Made by a program: the position numbers and the translations under genes. A stretch of 64,000 nucleotides of DNA from Sediminicola luteus (GTDB taxonomy: Bacteria > Bacteroidota > Bacteroidia > Flavobacteriales > Flavobacteriaceae), in the NCBI RefSeq assembly GCF_002514735.1, contig NZ_KZ300477.1, positions 125,879-189,878 on the forward strand, in the 5' to 3' direction. The first letter of the stretch is position 1. Every line of letters starts with the position of its first letter. The notes under the pieces are model-generated. The model had not been told where the DNA came from. It saw nothing but the letters and a program-made list of their open reading frames with translations, and made no database searches. Shown piece by piece: positions 1 to 7,567 of this stretch.

Positions 1-66
1 TGGCCATAGGGCTAAATAATCAACCCGAAAAGAGGGATAAGCTTCCAAACCATGAACTATAAACTT

Positions 67-753
67 TTCCAAGTACGAGGTACGAAGTGGAAGGTACAAA
101 GTAAAAATTTGTGAATATTCATTAACCTTTCCAAGTACAAAGTATTAAGTAATTAGTACTAAGTTTGTTCGGCTTTCGACTTCATTGTAAACTATAAACC
201 CTTCAAACCATGAGCTATCAACTTTTCTAAATACGAAGTACGAAGTGGGAGGTACGAGGCGAAAACTCGTAAATTTAATAAACTCTTCGAAAATTCTATG
301 GGATTTGAAAGACACCCCCTCAATCCCCCTGAAGGGAGAAGTTAAACCTGTTAGATATTGACTCAAAAGTCATGAGGTATTTCTTCATGCTTGTCAAAAA
401 ACTGTCATTCCGAACGAGGTACGAGGAGGAATTCCACAATTTTGGGGTGTAATTGCAGACCATGAACATTTCCAAGTACAAAGTACGAAATGGGAGGTAC
501 GAAGTATAAATTCAAGAATATTTATAAACCCTTCGAAAATTCGATTCGATTTGAATGACGCCCCCTCAATCCCCCTGAAGGGAGAAGTTAAACCTGTTAG
601 ATATTGACTCAAAAGTCATGAGGTATTTCTTCATGCTTGTCAAAAAACTGTCATTCCGAACGAGGTACGAGGAGGAATTTCACAATTTTGGGGTGTAATT
701 GCAGACCATGAACCTTTCCAAGTACAAAGTACGAAGTGGGAGGTACGAAGTAT
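67..753. repeat. Five blocks of phased GTACGAAG-type units
   Basis: Blocks near 67-110, 129-164, 229-262, 472-508 and 717-753 are each built from 7-8 base words such as aagtacga, aagtacaa and ggtacgaag joined end to end. Each block follows a ccatgaac or tttccaag lead-in. The units are imperfect, so this is a decaying simple-sequence family rather than a regular satellite. No function is evident. Confidence 0.7.
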
Positions 754-776
754 AAATTCAAGAATATTCATAAACC
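285..776. repeat. Tandem duplication, period 246 bp
   Basis: Copy A spans 285-530 and copy B 531-776, each beginning CTTCGAAAATTC. The stretch from ccccctcaatcc through gaggtacgaggaggaatt is nearly base-identical between copies, which suggests a recent duplication. A more diverged third lead-in precedes copy A. The unit contains a CCCCCT...AGGGAG hairpin and a gtcattccgaac word of the type found in flavobacterial intergenic repeats (recalled, not searched). Confidence 0.85.
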
Positions 777-857
777 CTTTAAACCATGAACCATTAACTC
801 TTCAAACCCTCAATCTGACACGAATTTCACGAAATCACACGAACAATAAAGCTATTC

Positions 858-1088
858 CACAGGGTTTCACGGAGTAGACACCGAGTTTCACAGAGGCTTT
901 CATTAACCCATTTCACGATTAAATCAACCCTGTTACAACCATTTTCAAATTAGCACATTTTCCAATTGACCCATTGGTACACTGGTTCATTGATACATCG
1001 TTACATTGCATAGGCCTGACACATATTCACATGAATAGTGAGCTTGTTATGCAGAGTTTCACAGAGTAGACACAGAGTTTCACAGAGG
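858..1088. repeat. Two arrays of CACAGAGTTT-like decamers
   Basis: At 858-896 and 1050-1088 four 10-11 base units follow each other, consensus CACAGAGTTT with one CACnGAGTAGA unit in second place. The two arrays are 192 bases apart and the DNA after each is also similar (ttaaccnattaaa, ccattttcaaat), so the whole segment looks like an old duplication. The same decamer family recurs at 32305-32404. Confidence 0.75.
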
Positions 1089-1157
1089 CTTTCTTTAACC
1101 GATTAAACAAACCTAGCTATGGCCATTTTCAAATCTTCAAATTAACCCATTATCAAA

Positions 1158-2939
1158 TTATTCCACCCCTAGCCAGGCCTTTCTATGTGTTATTTGTGCT
1201 GCTGTGGCGTCAGGATCCATACTGATGGAATAGGTAGGATTCTTACCCAATTCCAACTGGGTTTCGCGTGTTTTGCCATGACGCTCGAATTTGAGTTGCA
1301 ATACATCGCCCGGCTTTTTGGATCCCAGCAGCTTTTCAAAGGTGTTTTCATCGTCCATTGGCTGTCCGTCTACCGCTAAAATACGATCGCCTTTGGCCAG
1401 GCCTGCATTGTAGGCCGGCCGATCGATCAGGGTATTATCGGTAATGGCGTTGCCTTCTATATAGCCCCCGAAATAGGCCCGTTCCGAATTCTGTTCCAAA
1501 GCAATACCTACCGAAGCGAACAGGCGTTTGTAGTCGGGCATACCGCTTCTGTAGATATATTTTTCAAAGAAAGCAGTGCCAAACTCGTTTCCGGCATAGG
1601 CATTTAGGGCATGGTGCAGGTTTTCTATGGTATAGGGTATTTCCTTTTTTCCGTATTGGCCCCAGAGTTTTTTAAAGAAATCGTCGAGGTTTAAATTCTT
1701 TTCCCGTAGCGAAAGATCCAAGGCCAGCCCCAAGGCCGCACCATAGGAATAGTAGGAAATAAAAGTATTGCCACGGTTTTGGGGATCCAATGAAGTAGCC
1801 GCATCTACGAAAGGCGCCTGATAACTCATTTCGATTGGGTTCGAGAATTTACGGCCGTTGCTATTCCACACATAATTGAAAGTGCCATCGAAAGTACCCA
1901 CGAATTCCTCGGGCTCCATAATTCCGGCCCGGCATATGATCAAATTGGTATAATACGAGGTGAACCCTTCGGCAAACCAAAGCTCGCCACTCATGTCTAC
2001 ATGGTCAAAATCAAAGGGTTCCAAAGACAAAGGTCTTAGGCGCTCTACATTCCAGGCATGGAAAAACTCATGGCTCACCGTACCTAGGTTTCGGGTAATG
2101 CCTCCATCGGCCAAACTGCGTTTGCTGGTCACAATAGTCGAGTTTCTATGCTCCATACCATCCCCGTTCACATGGGGCATATAACAACCCAAAAAGGTAT
2201 AGCTGCCAAAATCGAAATCGGGCAATTCGCCGAACACTTTTTCTTGTTCGATCACGATCTTTTTTACATTTTCGAAAAACTGGTCGAATTCAGTCTCGGT
2301 ACCCTCATGGTGGAGGGCGAAACGTATTTCGTGGTCCTTACCATTGGATGGTAGGGTAAAACTACGTACACTATGGTTACTGATCTCGGTTGGGCTATCC
2401 ATAAAATAGTAGAAATTCGGGGCCCAATAGGTGTTTCCTTTTTGGCGCTTCAATTGGGTGGCAACCTTCCAGCCCAGGTCTTCGCGCAAATCGAACTCGA
2501 TTTCTATAGGCCTTTCTTTATGATCTGGGGCATACATAAAACTGGCCGGCATATTCAAATGGGCATGGGTCTCATCGATCTGGGAATAGGTGCCATCGGC
2601 CCTATTGGCGAAGAGGGTATAACTAATATTAACGGTACCGTCGTGACCACTGATATCCCATTGATACGGATTTGGCCTGAACACGGTCACCGGATTACCC
2701 TTACCATCGGTGGCCTTAAAACCATATACGTTTTTGGCAAAGGAATGAAAGGCATAACGGCCCGGCGAACTATTGGGCATACGCACCGAAAAAATGGGGG
2801 CCTTAACCTCGGGAAAACTGATTTCTACCTGTCCTTCGTGATGTTGGGCGTTTTCAAAGGAAATTCGATAACTATTGGTTTGGGCCATACCCAATACACC
2901 AAAAAAAACAATCAGGGAAAGTGTAAAAAATCGTTTCAT
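1158..2939 (-). CDS. M61-family metallopeptidase with PDZ domain
   Basis: This is a secreted or periplasmic zinc aminopeptidase of the M61 (glycyl aminopeptidase) family, 593 residues. Residues 1-19 form a signal peptide ending near GMAQ without a lipobox. An N-terminal beta domain is followed by the catalytic core with the zinc motif HEFFH at residues 290-294 and a downstream WFAEGF glutamate, then a PDZ domain at roughly 480-565 (GLAKGDRILAVDGQ). Length is normal for the bacterial family. The gene stands alone, bordered by repeats downstream and a divergent DUF2007 gene upstream. Substrate specificity cannot be read from the sequence. Confidence 0.9.
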   Translation of the reverse strand: MKRFFTLSLIVFFGVLGMAQTNSYRISFENAQHHEGQVEISFPEVKAPIFSVRMPNSSPGRYAFHSFAKNVYGFKATDGKGNPVTVFRPNPYQWDISGHDGTVNISYTLFANRADGTYSQIDETHAHLNMPASFMYAPDHKERPIEIEFDLREDLGWKVATQLKRQKGNTYWAPNFYYFMDSPTEISNHSVRSFTLPSNGKDHEIRFALHHEGTETEFDQFFENVKKIVIEQEKVFGELPDFDFGSYTFLGCYMPHVNGDGMEHRNSTIVTSKRSLADGGITRNLGTVSHEFFHAWNVERLRPLSLEPFDFDHVDMSGELWFAEGFTSYYTNLIICRAGIMEPEEFVGTFDGTFNYVWNSNGRKFSNPIEMSYQAPFVDAATSLDPQNRGNTFISYYSYGAALGLALDLSLREKNLNLDDFFKKLWGQYGKKEIPYTIENLHHALNAYAGNEFGTAFFEKYIYRSGMPDYKRLFASVGIALEQNSERAYFGGYIEGNAITDNTLIDRPAYNAGLAKGDRILAVDGQPMDDENTFEKLLGSKKPGDVLQLKFERHGKTRETQLELGKNPTYSISMDPDATAAQITHRKAWLGVE

Positions 2940-3041
2940 GCGTTCGTTTTAAGATAAAGGCAAGATAAGATTAATACCCAAATGACCTCGTAATAGGATA
3001 GCTTATGTACAAGGCTTGCTAAGAAAACGGCAGTGCTTGGC

Positions 3042-3049
3042 TATCTTTG
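3042..3049 (+). promoter_or_regulatory. -7 promoter element TATCTTTG
   Basis: A full match to the Bacteroidota -7 consensus TAnnTTTG, with a TTG at 3016-3018 as a possible -33 element (slightly long spacing). It would give the DUF2007 gene a leader of about 77 bases containing a GATACCC/GGGTATC hairpin at 3073-3103. Confidence 0.5.
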
Positions 3050-3132
3050 TAAACTGATGGCTTTGTCAGGTAGATACCCCTGAGGTAAAATGGCAAGGGT
3101 ATCAAAAAACGATTCTTCGCCCATAAATCGAT

Positions 3133-3531
3133 ATGCCAATGAAACAGCAAGAATTCCATATTCTCGGTTCTTTTGAGTATGCCGCCGAAGTACAGGTAAT
3201 CAAGGCCAAATTGGAGTCGGAAGGTATTCCGGTTTTCTTGTTGAACGAAAACACCCTGAACTCCGACCCATTGATCAGTCATGCCATTGGCGGGGTACAG
3301 ATCCAAGTATATACCAAGGACAAAGATCGTGCCCAAGAAATTTTTGACGAATTGCGCACCTATGCCGTTGACGATAGCGGACAACCCTTGCCTTGCCCCA
3401 ATTGTAAGCGCCCCCGATTAGAGGCCTACTACCAAAAAGAGAAATGGATCTACCGACTATTTCCGTTTTTTGAGCCTAAAAAATACCGTTGTACCCATTG
3501 CCAATTCATCACCAGGGCCACATCGAACTAA
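3133..3531 (+). CDS. DUF2007 domain protein with zinc ribbon
   Basis: This 132-residue cytosolic protein has an N-terminal DUF2007 domain (putative signal-transducing protein; residues about 8-75, with FEYAAEVQVIKAKLESEGI). A C-terminal zinc ribbon is formed by CPNC and CTHC pairs separated by a basic aromatic stretch. The family has no established biochemical role. It is monocistronic, with the next gene convergent. The start could also be the ATG two codons downstream. Confidence 0.75.
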   Translation: MPMKQQEFHILGSFEYAAEVQVIKAKLESEGIPVFLLNENTLNSDPLISHAIGGVQIQVYTKDKDRAQEIFDELRTYAVDDSGQPLPCPNCKRPRLEAYYQKEKWIYRLFPFFEPKKYRCTHCQFITRATSN

Positions 3532-3550
3532 GTGTTTTGTGTAGTAAATC

Positions 3551-5068
3551 CTAAGGTTGTATGCGCTGGTAAATTCGGGCCTTACCCACCGAATCTATAA
3601 TTCGATACTTGGTTCTCATGGTACTTTCGAGATAATCGATTTCGTTTTTGTAATGGGTCTGCACATAATTATTCTTGGGCATTAAACGTACGTTTTTGGG
3701 TCTGCCAGAACGGTGGCGGCGGATGACCAATTCTGGTTGTTTTTCTTCAAAGATATACTGCAGTTCGGCTTGGGAGCTCGTACGCGGACTACCCGAACCC
3801 ACGATTAATTCTTGCCTAAAAATATTGGTGGGGTGGGTAACGATTTTTGAAGGGGGTTGGGTACCAAGCATCCAATAGCCAATATGGTAATCCATAAAAT
3901 ATACGTTCTTGTTCTCATATCCCTTTTCTTGTATCAAAAAAGGCACATCGACCCCTTCGCCATTGAGCAACCTTCCTTTTTCGGCGTAATTTTTGGCCAC
4001 AGCCACATACTCCAAATAACTTTCCATGGGCACTAAAAAAAGTAGGTAGGCCAAATATGGGACCCATTTCTTTTTGGGTTGTGGCAATCGCGTCATTAAC
4101 ATCGCCACGACCAGTATCAACAAGGGGTAGATCTGAATCAGGTAATGCCCATTGATCTTACCCACCCGAAAAAAGGAAAAGGTTATTGCCCCTATGGAAA
4201 CCCAAATTAAACTATGCAACAAGTTGGATTTTTCGAACAATTTTATCCGCCAGGCCCATCCCGCCAAAACACCTAACACCAACCCAAAAGGAAGCACATC
4301 TAACACCGAACCTTCTTTAGAGGCCGCATAGCGTAAGGGAGCGCCAAAGACCACATCGTAAAAGGCCGAAAAGGCATCTTGATTATAATAATGTAAGCCA
4401 AAAAACAGCAAAGGAACCAAAGCACCCATACCGTAAATAAAACTAAGTAACACCCCCTTCGTTAAGGGGTTTTTATACCAATACAAAAGTAAAGGCCCAA
4501 ATACCAACATGGCATAACCCAAATTCAATTTAGCCATAAAGGCCATACCCATAGCGATACCTGCCAAGAAAACCAACCCTAACGAGTCCTTACTGGCCAA
4601 GAGCCACAAGGCCCCCATAAAAAATACGGTAGCAATATGTTCCGACATCACCCCTTGTACACTGCCAAACAGGCTTAAAAAACAAAGGGTAGCCACACCA
4701 GACCAAAATCCCAAAAGTTTAGAATGCAGGCTTTCGCCCAGTTTAAAGGTAAAAAAGGCGGTCAATGCCACCAATACGCAACCAAAAAATCGAATGGCAA
4801 CAAAACTCTTACCGAAAACTTTGATCACTAAGGTAAAAAACAGGAACACCACTGGGGGCTTTAAGTCCCACAATTCGGTATAGGGTAAGTGACCGTCTAC
4901 CCAAGATTGGGCCACTAGAATAAAGGTGCTCTCATCTTGATCTACATAATCCCGAAAGAAAAAAGGGAGCCTGATAAAGACCGTAACAAAAAGAAAGAGA
5001 ACAAATACCAAAGCGGCTTTTAAAGAAAAATCTTTTTGAAACAATTGGGGGAACGGTAAAGACGGCAT
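3551..5068 (-). CDS. GT39/ArnT-like membrane glycosyltransferase
   Basis: This is a 505-residue polytopic membrane protein of the dolichyl-phosphate-mannose/ArnT superfamily (PMT_2). It is expected to transfer a sugar from a polyprenyl-phosphate donor on the periplasmic side. The first periplasmic loop has the DQDE acidic motif and the WDLKPP motif typical of the fold, followed by many hydrophobic helices and a soluble C-terminal tail from about residue 360. The ATG at 5068 is preferred over the in-frame TTG one codon earlier. UDP-galactopyranose mutase lies upstream on the same strand, so it may act in the same surface-glycan pathway. The acceptor is unknown. Confidence 0.75.
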   Translation of the reverse strand: MPSLPFPQLFQKDFSLKAALVFVLFLFVTVFIRLPFFFRDYVDQDESTFILVAQSWVDGHLPYTELWDLKPPVVFLFFTLVIKVFGKSFVAIRFFGCVLVALTAFFTFKLGESLHSKLLGFWSGVATLCFLSLFGSVQGVMSEHIATVFFMGALWLLASKDSLGLVFLAGIAMGMAFMAKLNLGYAMLVFGPLLLYWYKNPLTKGVLLSFIYGMGALVPLLFFGLHYYNQDAFSAFYDVVFGAPLRYAASKEGSVLDVLPFGLVLGVLAGWAWRIKLFEKSNLLHSLIWVSIGAITFSFFRVGKINGHYLIQIYPLLILVVAMLMTRLPQPKKKWVPYLAYLLFLVPMESYLEYVAVAKNYAEKGRLLNGEGVDVPFLIQEKGYENKNVYFMDYHIGYWMLGTQPPSKIVTHPTNIFRQELIVGSGSPRTSSQAELQYIFEEKQPELVIRRHRSGRPKNVRLMPKNNYVQTHYKNEIDYLESTMRTKYRIIDSVGKARIYQRIQP

Positions 5069-5270
5069 CAAGAATGGTGGGTAATATTTCCGGTTTTCGC
5101 AAGATAAGAAAAATGCCCAACCCCCATAAACATTGGAAAAACCAACCCTTTCTTATAAAACACCAAAACTTATAACCACATGATTACCTACAGATTAGAA
5201 GAAGAAAAATACAACCCTATTAGAAACCGTCTTGGTTCCGTTAGGCATAATGCGTTTTTCTAAACAGATT

Positions 5271-6383
5271 TCAGCTTCCGAACAGGCTTTTGGTTTTCGA
5301 TAAAGCAGCGGCTATAACCTGATGCATATCATAATACTTGTATTCGGCCAATCGGCCGCCGAAAATTACTTCATCGTTGGCCGCCATAGCTTTGTATTTT
5401 TTATACAGGTCCGAATTCTTGGCATTGTTTATCGGATAATAGGGTTCATTACCCGCGGCCGCCTCTAACGGGTACTCCCGAGTAATGACCGTTTTGTTTT
5501 GCTTGCCGAACTCAAAATGTTTATGCTCCAACACCCTAGTGTATGGGGTTTCGGCATCGGTATAGTTAACCACAGCATTGCCCTGATAATTGGGTTGGTC
5601 TAAGGTTTCATGCTCAAAACGAAGGCTCCTATACTCGAGCTTACCATGGCAATACCCATAAAACTCATCGATTTTCCCCGTAAATACAATGGTATCGGCC
5701 ATTTGATCCCAATGTGTCTTATCTAGAAAATAATCTACCCCGGTCTTGCACACTACATCTTTTAACAAACCTTCAATTAGCTTGTTATACCCCCCTATGG
5801 GTATTCCCTGATAGGTATCGTTAAAGTAGTTATTATCGAAAGTAAAACGTAACGGAAGCCTTTTAATGATAAAGGCCGGTAAATCGACAGCCTTTCTTCC
5901 CCACTGTTTTTCGGTATACCCTTTAATCAATTTGTAATAAATATCCTCTCCCACTAGCGATAGTGCCTGTTCTTCAAGGTTTTTAGGGGTTTTTACCTGG
6001 TATTTTTTCGTTTGCGAGGCTATAATTTCCTGCGCTTCTTGCGGGCTAGTTACGCCCCATAACTTATAGAACGTATTCATATTAAAGGGCAAGTTGTACA
6101 AATCCCCTTTATAATTTGCCAAGGGCGAATTGGTGTACCTATTAAAGGTCACGAAACGGTTTACATAGTCCCAAATGGCCTTATCATTGGTATGGAAAAT
6201 ATGCGCCCCATATTTGTGTACATTAATACCTTCTACAGCTTCACAATAAACATTGCCTCCTAAATGATCACGCTTATCGATTACCAAACATTTCTTTTGA
6301 TGTTTCTGTGCCTCATGGGCGAAAACGGCACCATATAACCCACTGCCAACAATAAGATAATCAAACGGTTTTTGGTTCTGCAT
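5271..6383 (-). CDS. glf: UDP-galactopyranose mutase
   Basis: This FAD-dependent enzyme converts UDP-galactopyranose to UDP-galactofuranose, the precursor of galactofuranose in surface glycans. At 370 residues it has the family's usual length. The Rossmann motif GSGLYGAVFA lies at residues 13-22, followed by the GGNVY and HKYGAHIFHT segments and the KGYTEKQWG active-site region. Galactofuranose has no use without a dedicated transferase. The divergent gene at 6482 resembles one, so the pair probably forms a functional unit. Confidence 0.93.
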   Translation of the reverse strand: MQNQKPFDYLIVGSGLYGAVFAHEAQKHQKKCLVIDKRDHLGGNVYCEAVEGINVHKYGAHIFHTNDKAIWDYVNRFVTFNRYTNSPLANYKGDLYNLPFNMNTFYKLWGVTSPQEAQEIIASQTKKYQVKTPKNLEEQALSLVGEDIYYKLIKGYTEKQWGRKAVDLPAFIIKRLPLRFTFDNNYFNDTYQGIPIGGYNKLIEGLLKDVVCKTGVDYFLDKTHWDQMADTIVFTGKIDEFYGYCHGKLEYRSLRFEHETLDQPNYQGNAVVNYTDAETPYTRVLEHKHFEFGKQNKTVITREYPLEAAAGNEPYYPINNAKNSDLYKKYKAMAANDEVIFGGRLAEYKYYDMHQVIAAALSKTKSLFGS

Positions 6384-6443
6384 AGTAACTTTCCCTTAAA
6401 ATTAAATTAGGTGATTCTAGAATAGATTAGTATTTAATAACGG

Positions 6444-6451
6444 TATATTTG
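6444..6451 (+). promoter_or_regulatory. -7 promoter element TATATTTG
   Basis: Full TAnnTTTG match 30 bases before the ATG at 6482. Its last two bases are part of the upstream in-frame TTG that would otherwise extend the gene, which rules that TTG out as the start if the promoter is real. Confidence 0.6.
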
Positions 6452-6481
6452 CGCGTAAACAAATCTAGTAGTTCGCAGCGG

Positions 6482-7537
6482 ATGAATCGAGGTCATCTTT
6501 ATTTTATTTCGAGAAATTATAAATTTTCAAAAAATGCCGCCTCTAAACCCAAGATGGATTGCGAGCAGGTTTTAGCCCAAAACGGATTTACAAATTTAGG
6601 ATTTAAACAAAGTAACCACCCCAATTCAGCCTGGGGAGCCCTACTGAGCTTTTTTAGTATCACCAAAGGACTTTTGGCCCTCCCGTTTTCGTCTACCTTG
6701 TGCATGCAATATCCTTTAAGCAAGTACTTTAACTACAAAATTTCGATAGCCAAACTAAAGCGATGTAAGATTGTTTTGATCGTTCACGATGTAAAATCGT
6801 TGATGGGAAAAAACATCGACCCGGCCCAAGAGATGAAACGATTCAATAAGGCCGATGTTCTTGTACTGCATAACCATGCCATGATCGAATGGTTTAAGGC
6901 AAATGGTTGTACCACCCCCATGGTACCGCTATACCTTTTCGATTATCTTTTAAGCCCCAACCAATCGTTTTCCGATGTACCGAAAAAATTGGAAAACGAA
7001 ATCATTTTTGCCGGAGGTCTAGGGATAGAAAAAAGTGCTTTCTTGTACCAACTCGATGATTTGGAAAAATCCGATTACCGGCTTAAACTCTATGGTAATG
7101 GCTTTCAAAAGGAAAAAGTTTCCGAAAATTCCATTTTGGAATATCAAGGTGTATTTGCGCCTGATGAGGTATTGGATTATTTAAAAGGAAATTTCGGATT
7201 GGTTTGGAACGGTAATGATATTAAAGAATGCGATGGGGCTTTCGGAAAATACATTCAGTACAACAACCCCCATAAAACCTCACTGTATTTATTGGCCGGA
7301 CTCCCTATTATAATTTGGGATAAGGCGGCCGTAGCCCCCTTGGTAGAAAAAGAGGGGATAGGATTTACCATTTCCTCTTTACACGAACTTCCTGAAAAAC
7401 TGGCAAAAATAGATGCCACTGCGTATGCGACCATGGTTGCCAAGGTAGATGAAACCCGTAAAAAAATTGCGGATGGCTATTTTCTAAAGGAGGCCGTACA
7501 AAAAGCCTTGCACCAATTAGACCAGCGCAAATCTTAG
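6482..7537 (+). CDS. Gtf3/galactofuranosyltransferase-like glycosyltransferase
   Basis: This is a 351-residue GT-B type cytosolic glycosyltransferase. The motif NNPHKTSLYLLAGLPIIIW near residues 260-280, with the following KAAVAPLV, resembles Gtf3 and beta-galactofuranosyltransferases (WbbI-like), where it contributes to donor binding. The start is placed at ATG 6482 because the earlier TTG overlaps the promoter. The gene is divergent from UDP-galactopyranose mutase, which supports galactofuranose as the donor sugar. That donor is inference, and glucose or galactopyranose transfer remains possible. Confidence 0.65.
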   Translation: MNRGHLYFISRNYKFSKNAASKPKMDCEQVLAQNGFTNLGFKQSNHPNSAWGALLSFFSITKGLLALPFSSTLCMQYPLSKYFNYKISIAKLKRCKIVLIVHDVKSLMGKNIDPAQEMKRFNKADVLVLHNHAMIEWFKANGCTTPMVPLYLFDYLLSPNQSFSDVPKKLENEIIFAGGLGIEKSAFLYQLDDLEKSDYRLKLYGNGFQKEKVSENSILEYQGVFAPDEVLDYLKGNFGLVWNGNDIKECDGAFGKYIQYNNPHKTSLYLLAGLPIIIWDKAAVAPLVEKEGIGFTISSLHELPEKLAKIDATAYATMVAKVDETRKKIADGYFLKEAVQKALHQLDQRKS

Positions 7538-7567
7538 TGGGCATTGCCAATTAATGATTCTAGTCCA

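Larger units (their letters stand above)
1..1157. other. Gene-free region made of degenerate repeats
   Basis: No credible coding sequence was found on either strand. The stretch is AT-rich and almost entirely occupied by repeats that are listed separately: phased GTACGAAG-like units, a 246-bp tandem duplication and arrays of CACAGAGTTT-like decamers. It also contains low-complexity phrases such as repeated cattg/ttacattg words around 970-1010. The two short minus-strand open frames here (145-366 and 394-612) share their N-terminal residues only because they lie in the duplicated unit, so they are treated as repeat artefacts. Confidence 0.8.

Noticed and set aside
285-776. CRISPR array
   Set aside because: Only two copies of a 246-base unit without spacers, and no cas gene anywhere in the window.
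2373-2957. Long plus-strand open frame of 194 codons
   Set aside because: It is antisense to the M61 peptidase, whose zinc motif, signal peptide and PDZ domain are unambiguous; the frame has no recognisable features.
5180-5263. 27-codon open frame between the GT39-type gene and glf
   Set aside because: It has an ATG and a stop, but no known family, no ribosome-binding or promoter signal, and it is on the opposite strand to both neighbours.
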